Below are positions 1 through 15,694 of a stretch of 64,000 nt of DNA, one piece after another. Below the pieces are notes generated by a model. That model saw only the letters and a list, made by a program, of their open reading frames with translations. It was not told the DNA's origin and ran no database searches. This DNA is from Callaeas wilsoni (lineage: Eukaryota > Chordata > Aves > Passeriformes > Callaeidae), in contig VWPU01012748.1 in the NCBI GenBank assembly GCA_013398955.1, positions 1 to 64,000 on the forward strand, given 5' to 3'. Position 1 is the first letter of the stretch. Each line of letters starts with the position of its first letter. The translations under genes were made by a program, and so were the position numbers.

Positions 1-3000
1 AAGAACTCAAACCCCTACACCTGACTACTGTTTTCCAGCTGTGACAGCCTTCATAAAATAAAAATACCCCTTAGAAACACTCATATGCATGACAGCAGGT
101 TTTTTGTGCCCAAGTACCACCTTCAGGAAAGACTAATCCCTGAATCTCTAGCAACTTGGCACTAGTCCTTCGCAGCTCATTCCTTCTTGCACAGGCTCTG
201 GGTAACACTGCCTACAGTGGTGGTGGCAGGTGCTCTGGTCACAGGCACTGACCAGCGTGTCCACGGCTCACTGACACCAAAGGGGGCCAATGCAGCGTTG
301 TATCTGCCCAAAGCAGTTAATGAGTGTTGAGGTGGGGAGAGGTGGCATGAAAATCTGGGACCAGAGTGGCCTCTGGGATTTTCACTATTGACTTCAGTGA
401 AGAAACATCCTCAAATTTTGTCCAGAGTACGTTAATGAAAATGTTTATGTGAGGTCAGATGTGCTGCTCTTACTTCCTCTAATGAGAAAAAAAAAGCACA
501 GAGTGCACTTGGGTTATAGTCTGTCATGGAAACCTAGTCTAATCCTGTGCTAGATCCTCCCAAAACATGACACAGAAGACCACACCATTAACAGAGCTAG
601 ATATTATTACTGTGCAAAATTCAGAACTAAATGTAAAATATACATTATAGCTTACTCTTTATATGAGTCTCCAGAATAACAATCTTTTTTTTTATTATTC
701 TTTTTGGCTTGAATATCCATCTCATTCAGCAAGACGCATGACAGGGACTAAAATATTTGAAGAATCACTTACAAAAATGCTAACAATATTATTACTTCAC
801 AAAGTTGATGCTTTAAAGAGTTTAAATGCTGTCAACTTGGAAGGTATTTCCTCTTTGCTGTCCAGATTCAGGAGCAGTATATCTTGTATGACTAGTGCAC
901 TATAAATATTATAGATGGTCAGAAGTAATGTATTAGTTTTTCAGATTTTAAAATGGCTTCTAAACAATTTTTAAAAATCTTATTGTTTGTATGAATAAAT
1001 TACATCAGTAATCTTTGTAGTAAGCAACATCTAAAACAGAAGGTTTTACATTTACAGTGATTAGCATAAAGTTAATCTCCATCAGTCAACTGCGACTGTA
1101 ATAAAATACACTGAGAGCCCTTTAGCTTATGATACACCATTCTATAAAAGCAATTACTTTTCTCTGCCTGTTATGGAAGTGAAGTTTTTTTATGACAGCC
1201 AGCCAAGTTCATTTCTAGTGATAGAGAAAACCAGTGGTATCAAGGCAATAGCCTCAGGGATCTGTCTATCCGTTATCTCCAAAAAGAATCAATTTCATGC
1301 TTAAATGTACATAAATATGTATAAATATTGCTGCACCTTGTTGAACCTTAATTCTCTGAAAGTATTCCCAAAAAACATACTTGATCCATGCAGAAAGGAC
1401 CACAATGAAACACAATTTTAAATTAAACCAAATAGCCTTAAAATTGACAAAGACATGGCACTGAGAAAAGGGAAAGCTAATGATATCATATTCTTTAATA
1501 CAGTCCCCACGACTTGTAGGCAAATCCTAAAGTCTATCTCAAACATGACAAAGAAAGTAACAAATAACTTGCTAACCACAAAATCACCATGATATTAGTT
1601 CCTTTAGGGTGGAGAATCTCTTAAGAAAAACAAAGCTTTGTTCATTAACACAGGTCTGGATTAAACCAGAGATCACCTAGTGATCAACTTCAGACTTCTT
1701 ATCATCTATACTGTCTGTTGATGCATAATTCCATATAAAACACTACATACTATATTGTACCATTCCTGTAGAACATGCTGCTGCAGAGCAGCACTTCAGC
1801 ATCAGATAAACCATTGCAGGTCTCTTCTTTTTCTTTAAAGCTGTCTAGATATGTTGGTAATAGTAAGCAAGACAAAAAAACCTGAAACCAGTATGCCTAT
1901 GAGAAAATATTCCCTAATGATGGAGCAAAGCTTATAAAGAGCAAAAATTGTGCAGTAGTAAAGAATGAATCCTGCTGCTTCAGGAAAGCATAAAAAAACC
2001 TGAAGCATCTGAGGAGGAATTCATTAAAGTGGTAAAACTCATCTGAAGGTGTATTAAGAGACTGTGGGTTTCTTCAGCTGATGTGCATTGCCACCACTCC
2101 TGGTCTCTCCCTGTGGCTTCACTGGTCCACATCACAGAACCAGCAGGGAAAAAAACATAGCAGGAAAATATTTCAGCTAGGTATCAGGAAACATTTTCCG
2201 GTGCCATCTAGCAGTCTGAAATAACCCCTCAGAATAGTAATGCTAATTCTGCGCCAAACTTCAGCGATCAGGCTTTTAGTAGCACAGGAAAATAGGTAAA
2301 GCTCAAAAATGTGTCCTATATAAAATATTATCTAATATTATCATGAATCTAGTAAGGACTATTATTTATTTGTTAGAATGTTTTCCATTAGCATATAACC
2401 CATTTCTAAATACCGTCCTAAATACTGTTTAGCATCCAATTAGTATCCTCCATCAGCTATTTATAAGGTGTTTGATTTAATAAGTATTTGAAACGCTAAA
2501 ATATTCTTTCTATTATACTAAGGAATAGGCTGGCAATATAGAGATGGTTCCAGTGCCAAACAAGTGCAGGTGTGTATTACAGGCAGTTGTTTTTCCTTTT
2601 CAAACCAGCTCTCTGAATAAAGTCTGCCTAATGAAACTTGAACACGTATTCCCCAACCACCAGGCAAGAGGCCATTCTTGCAAGAGGTAATCCTCATTCC
2701 CTCTTCTATTACATCGCTTTATATTCAGAAAATATTCAGTATTTATGATTGCTTATTGCCCACCAATAGTTAAGGGACATTATTAACAGAGGGTGAGATT
2801 TGAAGGTTGGGATGCATCTTAAGGTTGGTTTAAAGAAATTATTCAAAGACTGGGTCTCCAGGATGCTGGAGGCACACACATTTCCCCGCCCCACTCCAGT
2901 AAGACATCTTTTAAAAGGGGACAATGATTTTTCTTCGCCCTTGCCCTTTGTATTAAAACAGAAATGACCACCCTGTGGATCTCTGTTCTGTGAGGGGGCC

Positions 3001-3436
3001 TCAGATCAAATTCACAGGATCAAAGCACTGATCAAAATAACTTCTGCTTTCTGCACTTGTCATAGAGATATGGTTTCAGATCGGCACCAAAATGAAGTCA
3101 TTGAAGCTGAAATGGATGTGGTTGGGAAATTTTCATATAAGAAGGCCTTGAAACCCATGACTTGAAGGGAACTAAAAAACGCTTTTCCAGAATCTCTACT
3201 CAGATATTTGAATTATGTCTGAATCTCACTCTGGCTGGGAAAAGCTTTTCATCTCAGGTCCCAGAAAAGCAGACTTCTTCCTTGCCTTAGACTGTAGTAA
3301 GCTAGCTGGCAACTATGGTCAGCAAGAGCTATTTAACTTTTTTGTTTTCTGTCATCTCTAGTTCAAGAACTGTGGTATAAATCTGGAAAATAAATAGGAA
3401 GAGACCAGATTTGTTTTAGACTAAACAAACTGAAAA

Positions 3437-3513
3437 TAATCTACACGCCATAATATTGCTCTGTCTCTTGGACTAATCTACATGCCAGAATATTGGACTG
3501 CTCTGTCTCAGTG
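3437..3513 (+). repeat. Imperfect ~38-bp tandem duplication
   Basis: Two adjacent copies share TAATCTACA(C/T)GCCA(T/G)AATATTG and then CTCTGTCTC, with a short insertion (GACTG) in the second. Confidence 0.8.
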
Positions 3514-6500
3514 CTGATATGTTACCTTCTCTTTTAAGATTTACAGTATCTTTAGAACAGCGGGCTTGGTGGTGGGAAGGGAGACAAAACTTAAGATGTC
3601 CTTCCAAGAAACCCCTCTGGGTTTGTAAATTAAGCAAATGTGGACATCTTTTTTACAAATGCAGGGTGGGAGCCCACAACGAAAATAAGGCAGCCAGCTC
3701 CACGATCTCATGCATGTTTGGGGTCAAGTGGAGGTACAGAATCTTCTAGAGAGCCTGCAATAACTCCACATCAAGTTTCAGTAAAACTGACTGATTTTTT
3801 TTTAATAAATTCTGACCAAATCAGACTGAGGCTAACAGTTTTATATATATTTATTTCCACTTCACACTACTTAACTTCAGGCAATTGCTCAGTTAAGAGA
3901 GCTTGATTTGCAGAGGCTGTAATCCAGTAAGCAATGTGACTGAGAGAAAGAGCAGCTCCCTTTCCAGCTCTCCTCCAGCCCAACTCCTTGTCTGCAAGTG
4001 ATGTTCTTTGTCTCCTTAGTTCAACTGTCCAGATTTTTGCTTTACCTTAGGCAATGTAGACTTTTTCCCTGGAGAATTAAGTCTTCTCTGTACAAAATAG
4101 CCTAAGAAGAAATAATTTAAAAAAAATACTGCCAATTACTTCTGATTTCATTCCAGTCAGTGCAAGCACAAAGGAAATTAGGTTAATCTGATGCCAGGTG
4201 CAATGAGGCAGAGTATCTGGTTTGGTTATACAGGTACTAAGTGGGTTCACCTGCTATGGGTACCATGGTCAGTATCTTTGATAAGTATCATGGATTTCAT
4301 TTCTGTCCATGTCACTACGTGCCTGTAGGTACATATGTATCACACTTCAGCTCACCCTTGCAAAAAACAGGTTGGATTATTTTTTTGGTTTTGAGCACAT
4401 CGCTCTTGGTGATGCAGCACAGCTTGGCTATGTATCTTAATAAGGTTTATCAGGTCAGATAGAACCCTCTCTCTTCCTACAAATGTCCTTCTTTATTTGT
4501 AGACAGAGTGTCCTTTGTAAAGTTACTCTTGTTTAAATGAGAAAAGCTGTTTTGTCTGTAAAGATTTTGTATTGCAAGACATTTTTTTTCCTAGAACTGA
4601 ATTTTTCTGCATTATGATTTTCTAACAGAAATGGAAAACTAGATGAGAACAATCAACTGGTTCATCTGTTGCTATAATTTCAGTTAATTCTTGCAAGAAT
4701 TTTTGCAGAGTTCCTGCATAATTTTACTGCTTTAGTTCATACTCAATAGAGTATATGTACTCTGAAATTAAGCAAAATTAAAAAAAAAAAGAAAATACTC
4801 TGAAATTCAAGCAATGGAAGTGGGATATTTCCACATATTTCTGTCCTGCACTTTCATGACAAAGGCATAGAAAAGTCCTCTGCAATCCCAGTGAAGCTTT
4901 CATTAGTTATTTGAAGGCAGATACACCGACTGTATCTGCGATGATCAGTGAATGCATGCTATTTAAATAGTTTCCATCTCTTTTGGACTAATTAATACCA
5001 AGTGAAAAGCATTTATTAAGTATATGTAAATCATCCCATGAGTAGATTTTTTTCTCCACATTTCTTAATTCTATTTTCCCAAAACACAATAGAGTTGCCA
5101 AAAAAATTACAGATAATTGCACTTATCACACAGCCAATTTTTTCTGCAGGTGTGATTGCCCTCTCTCAGGCCATATGATGTCCCTTCACAATTTTTTCTT
5201 TCCTGACCAGTAACTACTAAATCGTAGAGACCATCTTGAATTCACAAACACAGCAAGGGGAGTAACCTTCCAGGACTATTCTCTTTGGCAATTCAGTAGA
5301 GGAATCTACAAGCTTTGTGGGTCAATCCCACTGCAGTGGTCATGTCTAAACGGCAACATTCCCTAAGAGGAAGGAGTTATGGTTATTACAACCTGGAAAC
5401 TACTGTACTTGAATTCACATAATTAACAGTACAAATTGAATGCTCTCCTGACCATTTGATCCTTTATTGTTCAAGTGAGAAACACGAGCAGAGCCTTGTC
5501 AGCTTGCCCAATGTACCAGGAAAAATATATAGGATGTAGTAGAATATTAAAAGAGGTTGTGGGAAAAAATAGCTTCAGAAAACATGAAGAAAAGACAGGA
5601 GTGTGTAAGATAATAAATGCCTGACGTACTTAACGTGCTGCAAATACTCTTCCAGACTGGAATCCCCTCTGCTATCAATCAAAACCAGTGGTTCTTAAAA
5701 TAGCCTAACACTTTCCACAGGAGCAGGAATGTCAACAGCTGTTTCTTGGGACTGTGCCCAGATATCAGCCTACATTTTTCTACATTTTCACTTGTGTATA
5801 TCTCAAAATTCACATCTAAAATTTTGATGTGCCTGCTGATACCTCTGTTCTCCATCAACTGTAACTCTGAGCAATGAATTAAATAAATTGAAAGACAATA
5901 AAAGAGCATTGCAATAGTATGAAAAGCCAAAGTTTCTGCAAACTTAAATGGCTGTTTCCTGTACAGACAGTTAAGGAAACCTAAGTATTTACCAAATGTA
6001 CATGTGAGCTTGTTCAAAGCTCCATTACGGTCAAAGGAGAGAGAACAGGCACTTTTTAGAGAACAATACATTTCACCATAAGATACGCATCTAAACTACA
6101 TCAGAGAATTATGCCCGAGAAGTCCCTGCTTCCTCCCATTGACTGCAATAGGAGCCTAGCCAATCTCTTCAGACATAAATGCAGCTGTCTAAATTCAGGA
6201 GAGATGAATCACAGCCTATTGATTAGTCCTGTTAGCTAAAATAGGAATCACTAAACTTCTGATTTTAGGGAATGAAAATCAGGTAATTCAAGCAAGATCA
6301 GACTCTGAATTAGTAGGAGAAAAATGACTGTAACCTGGGGTCTACCCACTCTCACCTCTTCAATTACTTCTGAAGACTCACAAGTAAAATGTTGACATCT
6401 TCTGTAGGTCTGAAACACCTAGAGCCTGCCTTCCACATCCAAAGATCATAGCATAGGTCTTGAATAAACTTAAAACGGTACTCTGATACTTTCTTTACAA

Positions 6501-9380
6501 TTTCTGAATTGAAATATCATGCTGGCACCTGAATTTTTTGTGGGAATAAATCCTGGAATGCCAGAACAATCAAGAAATAGGTCTGAAGGTCTTTTTTGGT
6601 TTTTTTGGAGAAAGCATAGTGCTAGAATGCCAGAAAGCACAACTAGGAACTAAACACCATTTGCTGTTAGTTATAGAAACTGCAAAACCAGGGTAAGTCA
6701 AATTCTAGAGGTTATTGAAGCTTACTTATTGGCTCAGTCTAGGATTGTTTATGTCTTTGAATAAATTTTTCTCTCATATTTTCCTACTGGAAAATGGCTA
6801 AAATCAAAATACAATTTCCAATTACCTAGTGGACTCAAACTCTATGGATTGGGTAACAGGATCAAGAAAGACTTGACATCAGAAGGGCAACATCAATTGC
6901 AAGGCAGCGTGTTTGTGCCAATGTTCGGTATGGCAGCAACAGATTCCTCAGCCATCAGGGAGATCAAATTTTTGGAACGGATTCAAGATGGCAAGCTCTC
7001 AATTAAAGGCACACCACCAAGGCACTTGCAAGCTGAGGCTCACTATCTCCCAGGTGCAGAGACCAGCTCTCCTCTTCCCTTGGCCTGCAATCACCTCTTA
7101 TTCTTCAACCCACTGCACACCATGTGCTTGTGAGGATAACATTTACCTGCCACCTTACTTTATTTAAAGGAGCAAAGTGGTTTTTTCACCTTGCCTTGCC
7201 TTTTTTGTGTGTTCTCTTTTCCTCCCTTTTGCTAGCTGCCAAACAGACACAAGATAGCATTAATCAAAATGTTCTGGGTGACCTTTGAAGAGACACTGTG
7301 CTGGGAGCCCTCTTTACAATCTAAATGAAACACTTACATCATCCAAGGAATGGGCTCTCTTGAGGTTACAGACAGTTTCACCCAAAAAAAGTGTGGGCAC
7401 ACCATGATGTCAGGCATTAAGAAAAAAAAACTGCTTTAAGAGTATTTATTGGATAAAATTTCCTTGCCATTTCTTTCTGTATTGAAAAAGCACCTTAGCC
7501 AGTTCCCAAAGGGTCTAGCCACCACCTGCCCAAAGGATGTCTGAGGAAGCACAGCAAGTAAAACACATTTTACCAGCCTATTATACGGTGAATGATTTCA
7601 TAAAGCAGCTGTTTCCCAGGATAATGTATATTTCTTCTTCCACAGTGAATGACCTCCCTAAAAGCAATATCCGTCTGACCAAATGCAAAGGTGTAGAGAG
7701 CAGAAATCTACATCTAAGTCACATTCTCTTTACATGCAATAGAGAGGAACTGGCATTTCTGAGATGCAGTCCATCCTACTCAAAGGTAAAAATTTAATAT
7801 GGATCAGATTAGTCATAGTCTCAGTTTTTTATTGGTATAAAAAAACTCAGATTAGTTTCCCACTCAGATGTACATTATAGACATCTCAAAGAGGGGATAT
7901 GATTCCTGTCTAAGCCACATTAGTTGGACCTTTCATGCACAAGATTCCCTGTAAATATGAGCCAGTGGGTACCTAGAGCAAGACTGTGACTACTATAATA
8001 TTGTATAGAAAACCAGATCTGTATAAAGCTAAGTTTCTACTACAATGTCACGGATTCTTGGTATAAGAACAAAATTGCCATGAGGCACCACATGAATTTA
8101 TCAGACAAAAAAAAGTGGCAGTTTCATATAACACATAATTATTATGAAACTTGCTGGATCAGGAAGTTCCAGATGCCAAAAAGAAAAAAAAGATCAAAAC
8201 CCAAGAAAATACATCCACGGTGAACAGATCCACTTATTCACACTAAGCTCAAGGGGAGCGGGAAGACACAGGAATATCTATCCTTTTCACTACACCTTTT
8301 TTTCCATAAGCATGAACCTCAGGTAACAGTCAAGGACAGCACACGGAGCTAGATGGACTGGACCTCCAATTCAGTCATTCATTCTTGTTTTCTGACCTCA
8401 TATTGCCAACGCTGTTCTTACAGCAGTGAGCCAAGCAAGGAATATTATAATCCTCCCTCACTCATGTCACTTTTTTCCAGGATTAACAAATGCAGGTTAA
8501 GCCTCTGTTTTACATGAGGAAGTACCCAAAGCAAAAACAAAAAATGCAAGCCATGACCTTACCTGCTTTTACAATATTACTTCAACACCTCTGTGTTTGG
8601 TCCAATCCTCCATTCCTGATACATGATTTCAGTAGTGATATTTACTGGTGAGGAGAGTTAGTGTTGGAGCCAAACACCTACCTGATATTATCCATTCTGT
8701 TTGTCATCAACGTGACTCACCAGCAGTGGTCTCATCTTCCATCCTTTCAGACAAAGTTGAAAAATTGCTAAGAATAGCAGCAGAATTTGACTGCAGAGTG
8801 TTTTTCTGTGGGACTCAAATCTTAGACTGTGACTAATGCTGCTAATTGAATTTTTACCTCCATCTTTTTAGGGGAGAATACAAACAGTAAGAGATAAAGT
8901 TGCTTTTTATAATATTTCTTTCTAATACATTGTCCCTGTCCCTTTTTTAATGGCAGTGAAACACCAAACTAAGGCTCAAAACCCTCTTCTTAAACACCTT
9001 AACTATTTTCTGAAGAATCAGACACATGGGGAATTCCCAATAATATTTTGGAGCTCAGCAGTGAGCTATCATTGCAACACAAAATAAGCTGACTTGTTTA
9101 TGATAAAAAATATTTTACATATGACATTCTTTTTCCTTCTGTCCAAATATCCCATTTTCCTTTTACTTTTAAATTAGCCATCAAGCTAACTACTGTATTT
9201 CAGCAGTTACTGCTGCTATGCATTACCAATTATGAATTCTTATGCCAAGCTGAAGGAGACACATAACCTTTATATTAAATACATCTCCTACATGACAGAA
9301 AGAATTATGTTAGGGAAGAAAAACTGTCATATTATGCTAATTCAATTTCTTTTGAGCACTTTTAAATCCACTCTACAGAT

Positions 9381-9398
9381 TAAAAAAAAAAAAAAAAA
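9381..9398. repeat. Poly(A) run
   Basis: An A homopolymer of about 18. No retrogene body is visible upstream of it. Confidence 0.9.
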
Positions 9399-12300
9399 GT
9401 GAAAAATCAAAATAAACACAAGAATCATAAAAATTTTTTGCACTAAGTAACTACCATTCCCTTCATCCGATTCTACTCCAGAGAGGAATGGATTACTATT
9501 ACCTTCCAGTACAATCAGTGTAAATTAGTTATTTCAAAACTGGGTCGAAATAGACATAGACACACCCACATCCCCTAACAGGAATATTAAAATGCTGCTA
9601 AAATTAGGAAATAGTTACAAAAGTTTTCAAAAAGATCCTATAAAAAGAAGTTTTGTGTGTGTTTGGGGGTGTTCCACAAATTTTACCTATGTTTATTGCA
9701 GCCAAGCCTGTATAGAGAGCCCATAATAACAGACAGGAATAGGGACTATTTGAGTACTCAAGCCAGCTGGCTTGGATAAACCTGGGTTCTGTGGTGGTAA
9801 GCTTTAAAAAAATATTTGAAGTTTTAGTGTTTTGGGCCTTGTTGCTGTTTTTTTCAATCAAAACAAAACGGTATATAATCAAAACTGGCTGCATTTGCAG
9901 AAAAGGAGCCACATGAAGCTGAGCATTAACAATTAACAGTGTAAGTGCTTTTCCTAAAGGGAAATACAGCCAGTGCTTACATTCATCTCAGTATTAGCAG
10001 CCAGACACACAGTGCTTACAACAATCATTTTCATGGAGTTATCAAATTTTTCAACTGCAAACTCCGGTCCCTACGGATATTAAATCACAGAAGCAATCCA
10101 AACAACATCAGTGAAGGAGTGCTGCTAATGAAGTGTGTGCATAGATCCACACAAAATCGTAGCCCTAAGAATTTATCAGAGAGGAACAGGTCGGCAACCA
10201 GATGCCAAAAAAATAAATAATATGTCATAAATTAATAGCGGTCATTCTGTTTTTCCTCTAAGTGACAGAAGACAACCGAAATAAAAATAAAGGAACCAAA
10301 ATACAATCTTGTAAGAGCCCACAAACAACCAGGGCAACCACACAATCTAATTTATGTTATCTGATATTACTTCAGGCTTCCTAATGCTGAAAAAATCCAA
10401 GGTTATCTCTAGACTCAAATAAAGCACCAGCCACGGGACTGCAGAGCACTGCAAAGCTGTGAAAGGACGATTCTTGTTATAATGCCCAAAGCTCCTGCCA
10501 GGCTGGAGCACAGCAGCTGCCTCACATGCCTGGAGTGCAGCGAGCAGGAGTGCCACAAATCCTGTAAACACTTCAGAAAATACAGGAGACCAAGAGGTCA
10601 ACCAACAATGTAACACATTGCCTAGTGCTGTTGAGAGAAGGCAACCATGTCACTGAAAGAGCAGCAGCAAAGGAGGATTGTCTGCCACGCTGGAGAGATT
10701 TACCGTAGAAATAATAATAGCAAAATAAATCAACCAAAGAGCTGAAGCATTCTCACTTGAAGATACGATGCAAAGTATCACTCCCAGCTTTCTGAGTAGA
10801 AATGTATCTTCTTGTTATACAGCAGTCTCAGGACAGAAAAGTCTTCTGTATACCTATCTACATCTATTTCTATGGATCAACTCACAAACAATTGGTTAAG
10901 ACTGAGTTACAAGTGCAGTCAAGTGCTTTATATAAAGTGCCAGAGGGAAAGGAGGGAAATCTTGTTTACGGCTTGGCTAGGCTCGGGTATGGAAATCAAT
11001 GGCAAAACATGTTTGTACAGAAGGAAAAGAGCTTTCCCCAGTATCAGCATCAACCCACGTGGAAAGCTGTGCTGATGAGCCAGCAAGAAAAATGCAACAC
11101 CAACAAGGTTTTAGTCTTGCTACTGAAATCCCTTATCCAGCAATATGTGAGAAAACATAACTGAACTTCTTCATGGAAGAGGCTTATAAGTGTCTAGTAG
11201 GGAATTAACAGATTTTGGGAGAATCATTTCACCAATGCAAAAGTTTGCTATAAATACATTAGCAGAGGGAGTTTCTGCTGTAGAGCCATACTTACAAGCT
11301 ATTTACAGGTGTTCTCTTAAGTAATCTGTGAATTCTACGCAATTATTTACCAAAAGTGTGAGGAAACTTAATATTAGGTACAAATGATGGAATTATTACA
11401 TTGACAAATAAGATACAACTAGTCCCATTTCAATTATTAAAAGGATAAGCTTGCTGAAAGTTTAGGCCTATACATCCCCTATTTTTCATTCTCCATCTCT
11501 ATTTCCACGTTTCTTGAACTTTTTTAATTCACACATATCTATTTAATTCTCACTCCCACCATCTTGTAGTCTTCTTTTACTTCATTTTTCAAAGGTAATT
11601 ACCTTTTTTCCCCTTTTCTTTCATTTCTCCCATTTCAGACTTGTATTACTTTTTCTCCACCTTCTTTAAATAATTTTTAGGACTGCCTGCCTCTCCTGTC
11701 TCACTATCAGGCTTCTTCTCAAGTCTTCTCTAATGTGTGTATTACAACCATGTCTATGGGTGTGCAGTACTAAACAGGTTTGTGGTGCACACCACATTTT
11801 GCCACAGCACCAGTGAGTGCAAGAAGCCCCTCAGATCCATCCCACTTTTTACTACACCAATACTTTTCCCTGCAGCACTGATTTTACTGACATATGCAGC
11901 GAAGAGTAAAATGATTTTGCTAGGTCCCATTGCTTCAGGAAACAACGAAGTGCTGAAGCCCCCCACCAAAACCAATTCAGTAACTCAAAACACCACTTAA
12001 GCCTCAAAAGTTCTCGCAGAATCAACTTTTCAACCCCTACTCCTCCTCCATTCAATGTTCATCCCTTTTCCACACATGTAAACTCACACGTGCCTAAATA
12101 TGGGAATAAAATGTCCTTAGGTACCCATGCTACCACTGTTGCCTATCCAAAGGTGTTACTGCCTTGGCTCAGCTCAACATCCAGGAGCTCATCTCACACC
12201 CAAGGGCAGACTGGGATTTATTACTCAGCTATCACAGAGCACATCTCCTGACAGGCAGCACGCAATGCTCAGGAAAAGCAGAGATGCCGCATTACGAAAC

Positions 12301-15300
12301 CAGGCACCAGAGGCATTTCTGACAGTGGAGTGCTGCTGTTCAGCTGGAGGAGGACAGGCAGGGATGACACACCACAATAACAGGCCAAAAATGTGAAATT
12401 AAGAGGTGATAACATAGTAAAACAAATTTGAAAAGTAACTGGGTGGTGCAAATAAACTTCATTGAGATATAATTCATTGTTCTGTGTCAATTTTAAAAGC
12501 TAAAAAAAGCCTTTCAATTTCTTTGTGGGTTAATAGTTCCAAACACACTGAGGACTTGCCATTCCACATAAAACCTAGCCAGTCACTTCAGCAAAATTCT
12601 AAATAACTGATTTCAACACACAGCTAATAGATATAAATGTACTTTCTGATGATTTTTCTGTCAGATATGTTCATGCCTCTGAAATGAAAGCAATAGCAAA
12701 GAAAACATTTTAAAATTATTATATAATTATGGGTTTAAAACTTCATTAAAACTGCTTTAAAACATGCTTCATTTTCCAGTGCAAAAATATTGTAAATTAT
12801 GGAAATAACTTTCTGTCTATGAAATCTACATATTTTAAATTACACACATTTAATTAGAGAACTATTTGTTGAATTCAATAATATAATAGTTTGGGATGTT
12901 TATTCATGAATTAGATGGGAAAAAATAAGCTGTTCACAGTCTTCTGAAGATTGCTTCAAGATCACTTGAATTCATCCTCTTTTTTTCAGATCCCATTGTA
13001 TCCTGATGTAGATGGTCATGGTGATTCCTAAGCGAAATCACCATTGGAGAACAAAGAAATAGCCTGTAAGCCTGTTAGTGACACTTTTATCATAACACTT
13101 ACGAATAAAACAAAGCAAATAAAACAAAGTGAAAATTAAATTTGCTCTGATAATCCTATTTCCCAAACTTCAAAGTGCACTGAAGCCCCTGAAAACCCCA
13201 GGCAATCCATCACATGATGCAGCACAGTGTCACCACAAGTCATTGGCAAGGCTGGAGGCCCACAGCACTGACTTCTAAGCCTTAGAAACTGGGGAGGAAC
13301 TGAAAGTCATTACAGGAATCATTCATCATTAGAATCCTTCAGAACATACACTTTCTCAGAAAAAGACACTGTAAACTAGCATATATTATTATTAATAATA
13401 AAAGAAGTGAAAAAAAGAAAATCTTTCTTGTTAGATTTAGCTACTTCTCTCCTGAAAACTACTGATGTATCTTTGGATTTTTTTTTAATATGTAAATATC
13501 AGTGTCAATTCACCTAAAAGATTGTAAATAAGATTGCTAGAAGGAAAGCTGCTGTATTTTTAACTGAGATCTGTTCCATCAGATTAGTGAAAACATTATC
13601 TATTAAAGAAAAGCAGAGAGAAAGACAAATCATGTCCTTTCCTCTGCCAGAATTTCAAATACAAATACTTTGCATTTTGCTTTTGTTGTCTCAGACTGAA
13701 GGAGCTGAGTTTTGGCTCAGGAGCTTTGCTAAGAATTACTCTTTGTCTGATTATCACTTAACTCAGTTGATGTTTCGGGTTTGATCTGGATATATTTCAA
13801 AGTGCATTTACTAAAGAAGAATATTAAACTATTTAACTCTTGCTTGAGGCTGGAAAATCTAATGATTTTTTCAAACATTCTTGTTATATAAAATCATCAC
13901 CTACAGCTGTATTTTTAAGAAGCAGTAAAATGGTGATAAATGTACTGTCAGTAACATTTTATGAGATGCATGGAATTTCTATGAAAACAATTTTAAATCT
14001 ATTCAATAGGGGAAAAATTTTTGATGGCTCTTCCCTGAATCCTCAGTTTTAAATGTTTAAAGCAAATCCTGTTGTTTCATTTCACATCATTTAAAAACGT
14101 AACATTTAAAAAACACTATAATTTTCCCATGTTTGATTCCCAAATGTTCTTCAAGATCAAGAAACATGATACAGCAAAGAGAGAATGGCAATGATTCACT
14201 TTCGTCTCATAGAGAAAAATGTGAAATTGCTTTGGGGATTTCTGTCAGTTCTGGGGTATGAATACATTCATTTGTGTACAATTCAAGATATGAAAAGCTT
14301 CAACCAGTTACTTTCTACTTTTCAGAATCCTGATATTAAAGGTGGTTGAGCAAAATTAATTTTTCACCTATGTTCAGCAAATCTGCTTTTGTTCCTTTTC
14401 ATCAAGAATGGATCTTTGTTACCAGGAAGGTATTAATACAGTAAAACTTCCATCAGAAAGTATTTTGCAATATGTACTACAAGTCACCATCAGTCCTTTC
14501 AAAAAAGGTTAACAGTTAACTCTCAACAATGAAGTATTAAATGCAGAAAGGTTTCCTGCATGACCTTCATGTTCAATCAAGAGTTGAAGCTCTGCTCCCT
14601 TGATACACAGAACTTCGGGGTTAGGGTAGTGCTTCCCTCTAAAGGAGAAGCAACAGGAAGGAAAGGTTTTGGGTGGTCCTAGAAATTAAGGACCACCAGG
14701 CATTGCTCCATTTTCCATCCTGTTAGGAAGTGGCAGGTACTCACCAGTGCCTCATCATTTGTCTGCAGCACAAACTCATTCCACGCACCATTTGTGTTTC
14801 CTCGGCCTGCCTTTGCTAACGTCAGTGCAGCAGACTGTATACTTAAAAAGTGAAATATAAGCTACCCTACTCCCGCCCCTCCTCATCCAGTGGAATCTTC
14901 TCAAGGCCAGATGAAAATAAGCAACCATCACGTGAGGGAGGCTTGATGCCTCACTTCATGTGACTGGAGAAGCAGGCCATACTGAGGTAGAGCAGCACTT
15001 TTCTGGGATAAACATCCTTGTTCTGGTTTCTGGAGAAGAACACAGCACAGCACAAGTGCAGGAATGAGGTCTAGAAGCAGGCATGGGCTGCCAACAAATG
15101 GCCAACCCAGTAGAGGGGGATCAAGACCACCATAGACCCCCAATGCCCTCCAACCCATTTCAAGAAGGGTCTAGAAGAATGAACTGCATATGACAACTAA
15201 TTTGCATAGAAAGTGAGAAACTTAGATCCAGAACAGGCAAAAATTACCAAAACAACCATACCCCCACAAAACCCAGGCACACATGTGGTCCAGGACCCTG

Positions 15301-15694
15301 GACACCCCATTAGCAGGACTGATGCTGGAGCCAGGACTGGTCATCTTTCCTTCTGTTTCTTTCTTTCTCCCTCTCTTTAATCTCTCCCTCCTCTTTCACC
15401 CTACTCCTTACTCAAAATCCACTGCAGTGTGTTTATGCTATAAGGGACTAACATTCCAGTTTCCGTGCCATGTGTATAATTTAGTAATACAACTTCGCAA
15501 GTTTTTGTAGACCCTCCAACTTTTATTGTTCCTTTTTGACCACAGGCATCTGTGAATCTTGGGTGCTCCCTTCCCCTTAAGGATGGGACACCACATGCAT
15601 GTTGTCCTCCAAGCCCAGCTTCATTAGCATCTGCCTTCTTTATCTCTTTCATTAACCACTTCTCTCTTTTTATTCTGTCCATTGTCAAGTAGTT

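Larger units (their letters stand above)
1..15694. other. No gene seen; AT-rich non-coding DNA
   Basis: I found no exon with matching splice signals and no structured RNA gene here. The longest frame (130 codons, minus strand, 5679-6071) has no splice or initiation support and reads as chance. Contents worth noting are the tandem duplication near 3.45 kb, an A run at 9.38 kb, and pyrimidine-rich DNA at 11.46-11.70 kb and 15.35-15.41 kb. Confidence 0.6.

Noticed and set aside
5679..6071. 130-codon minus-strand frame
   Set aside because: No domain, no splice or initiation context, biased toward residues expected from AT-rich random DNA.
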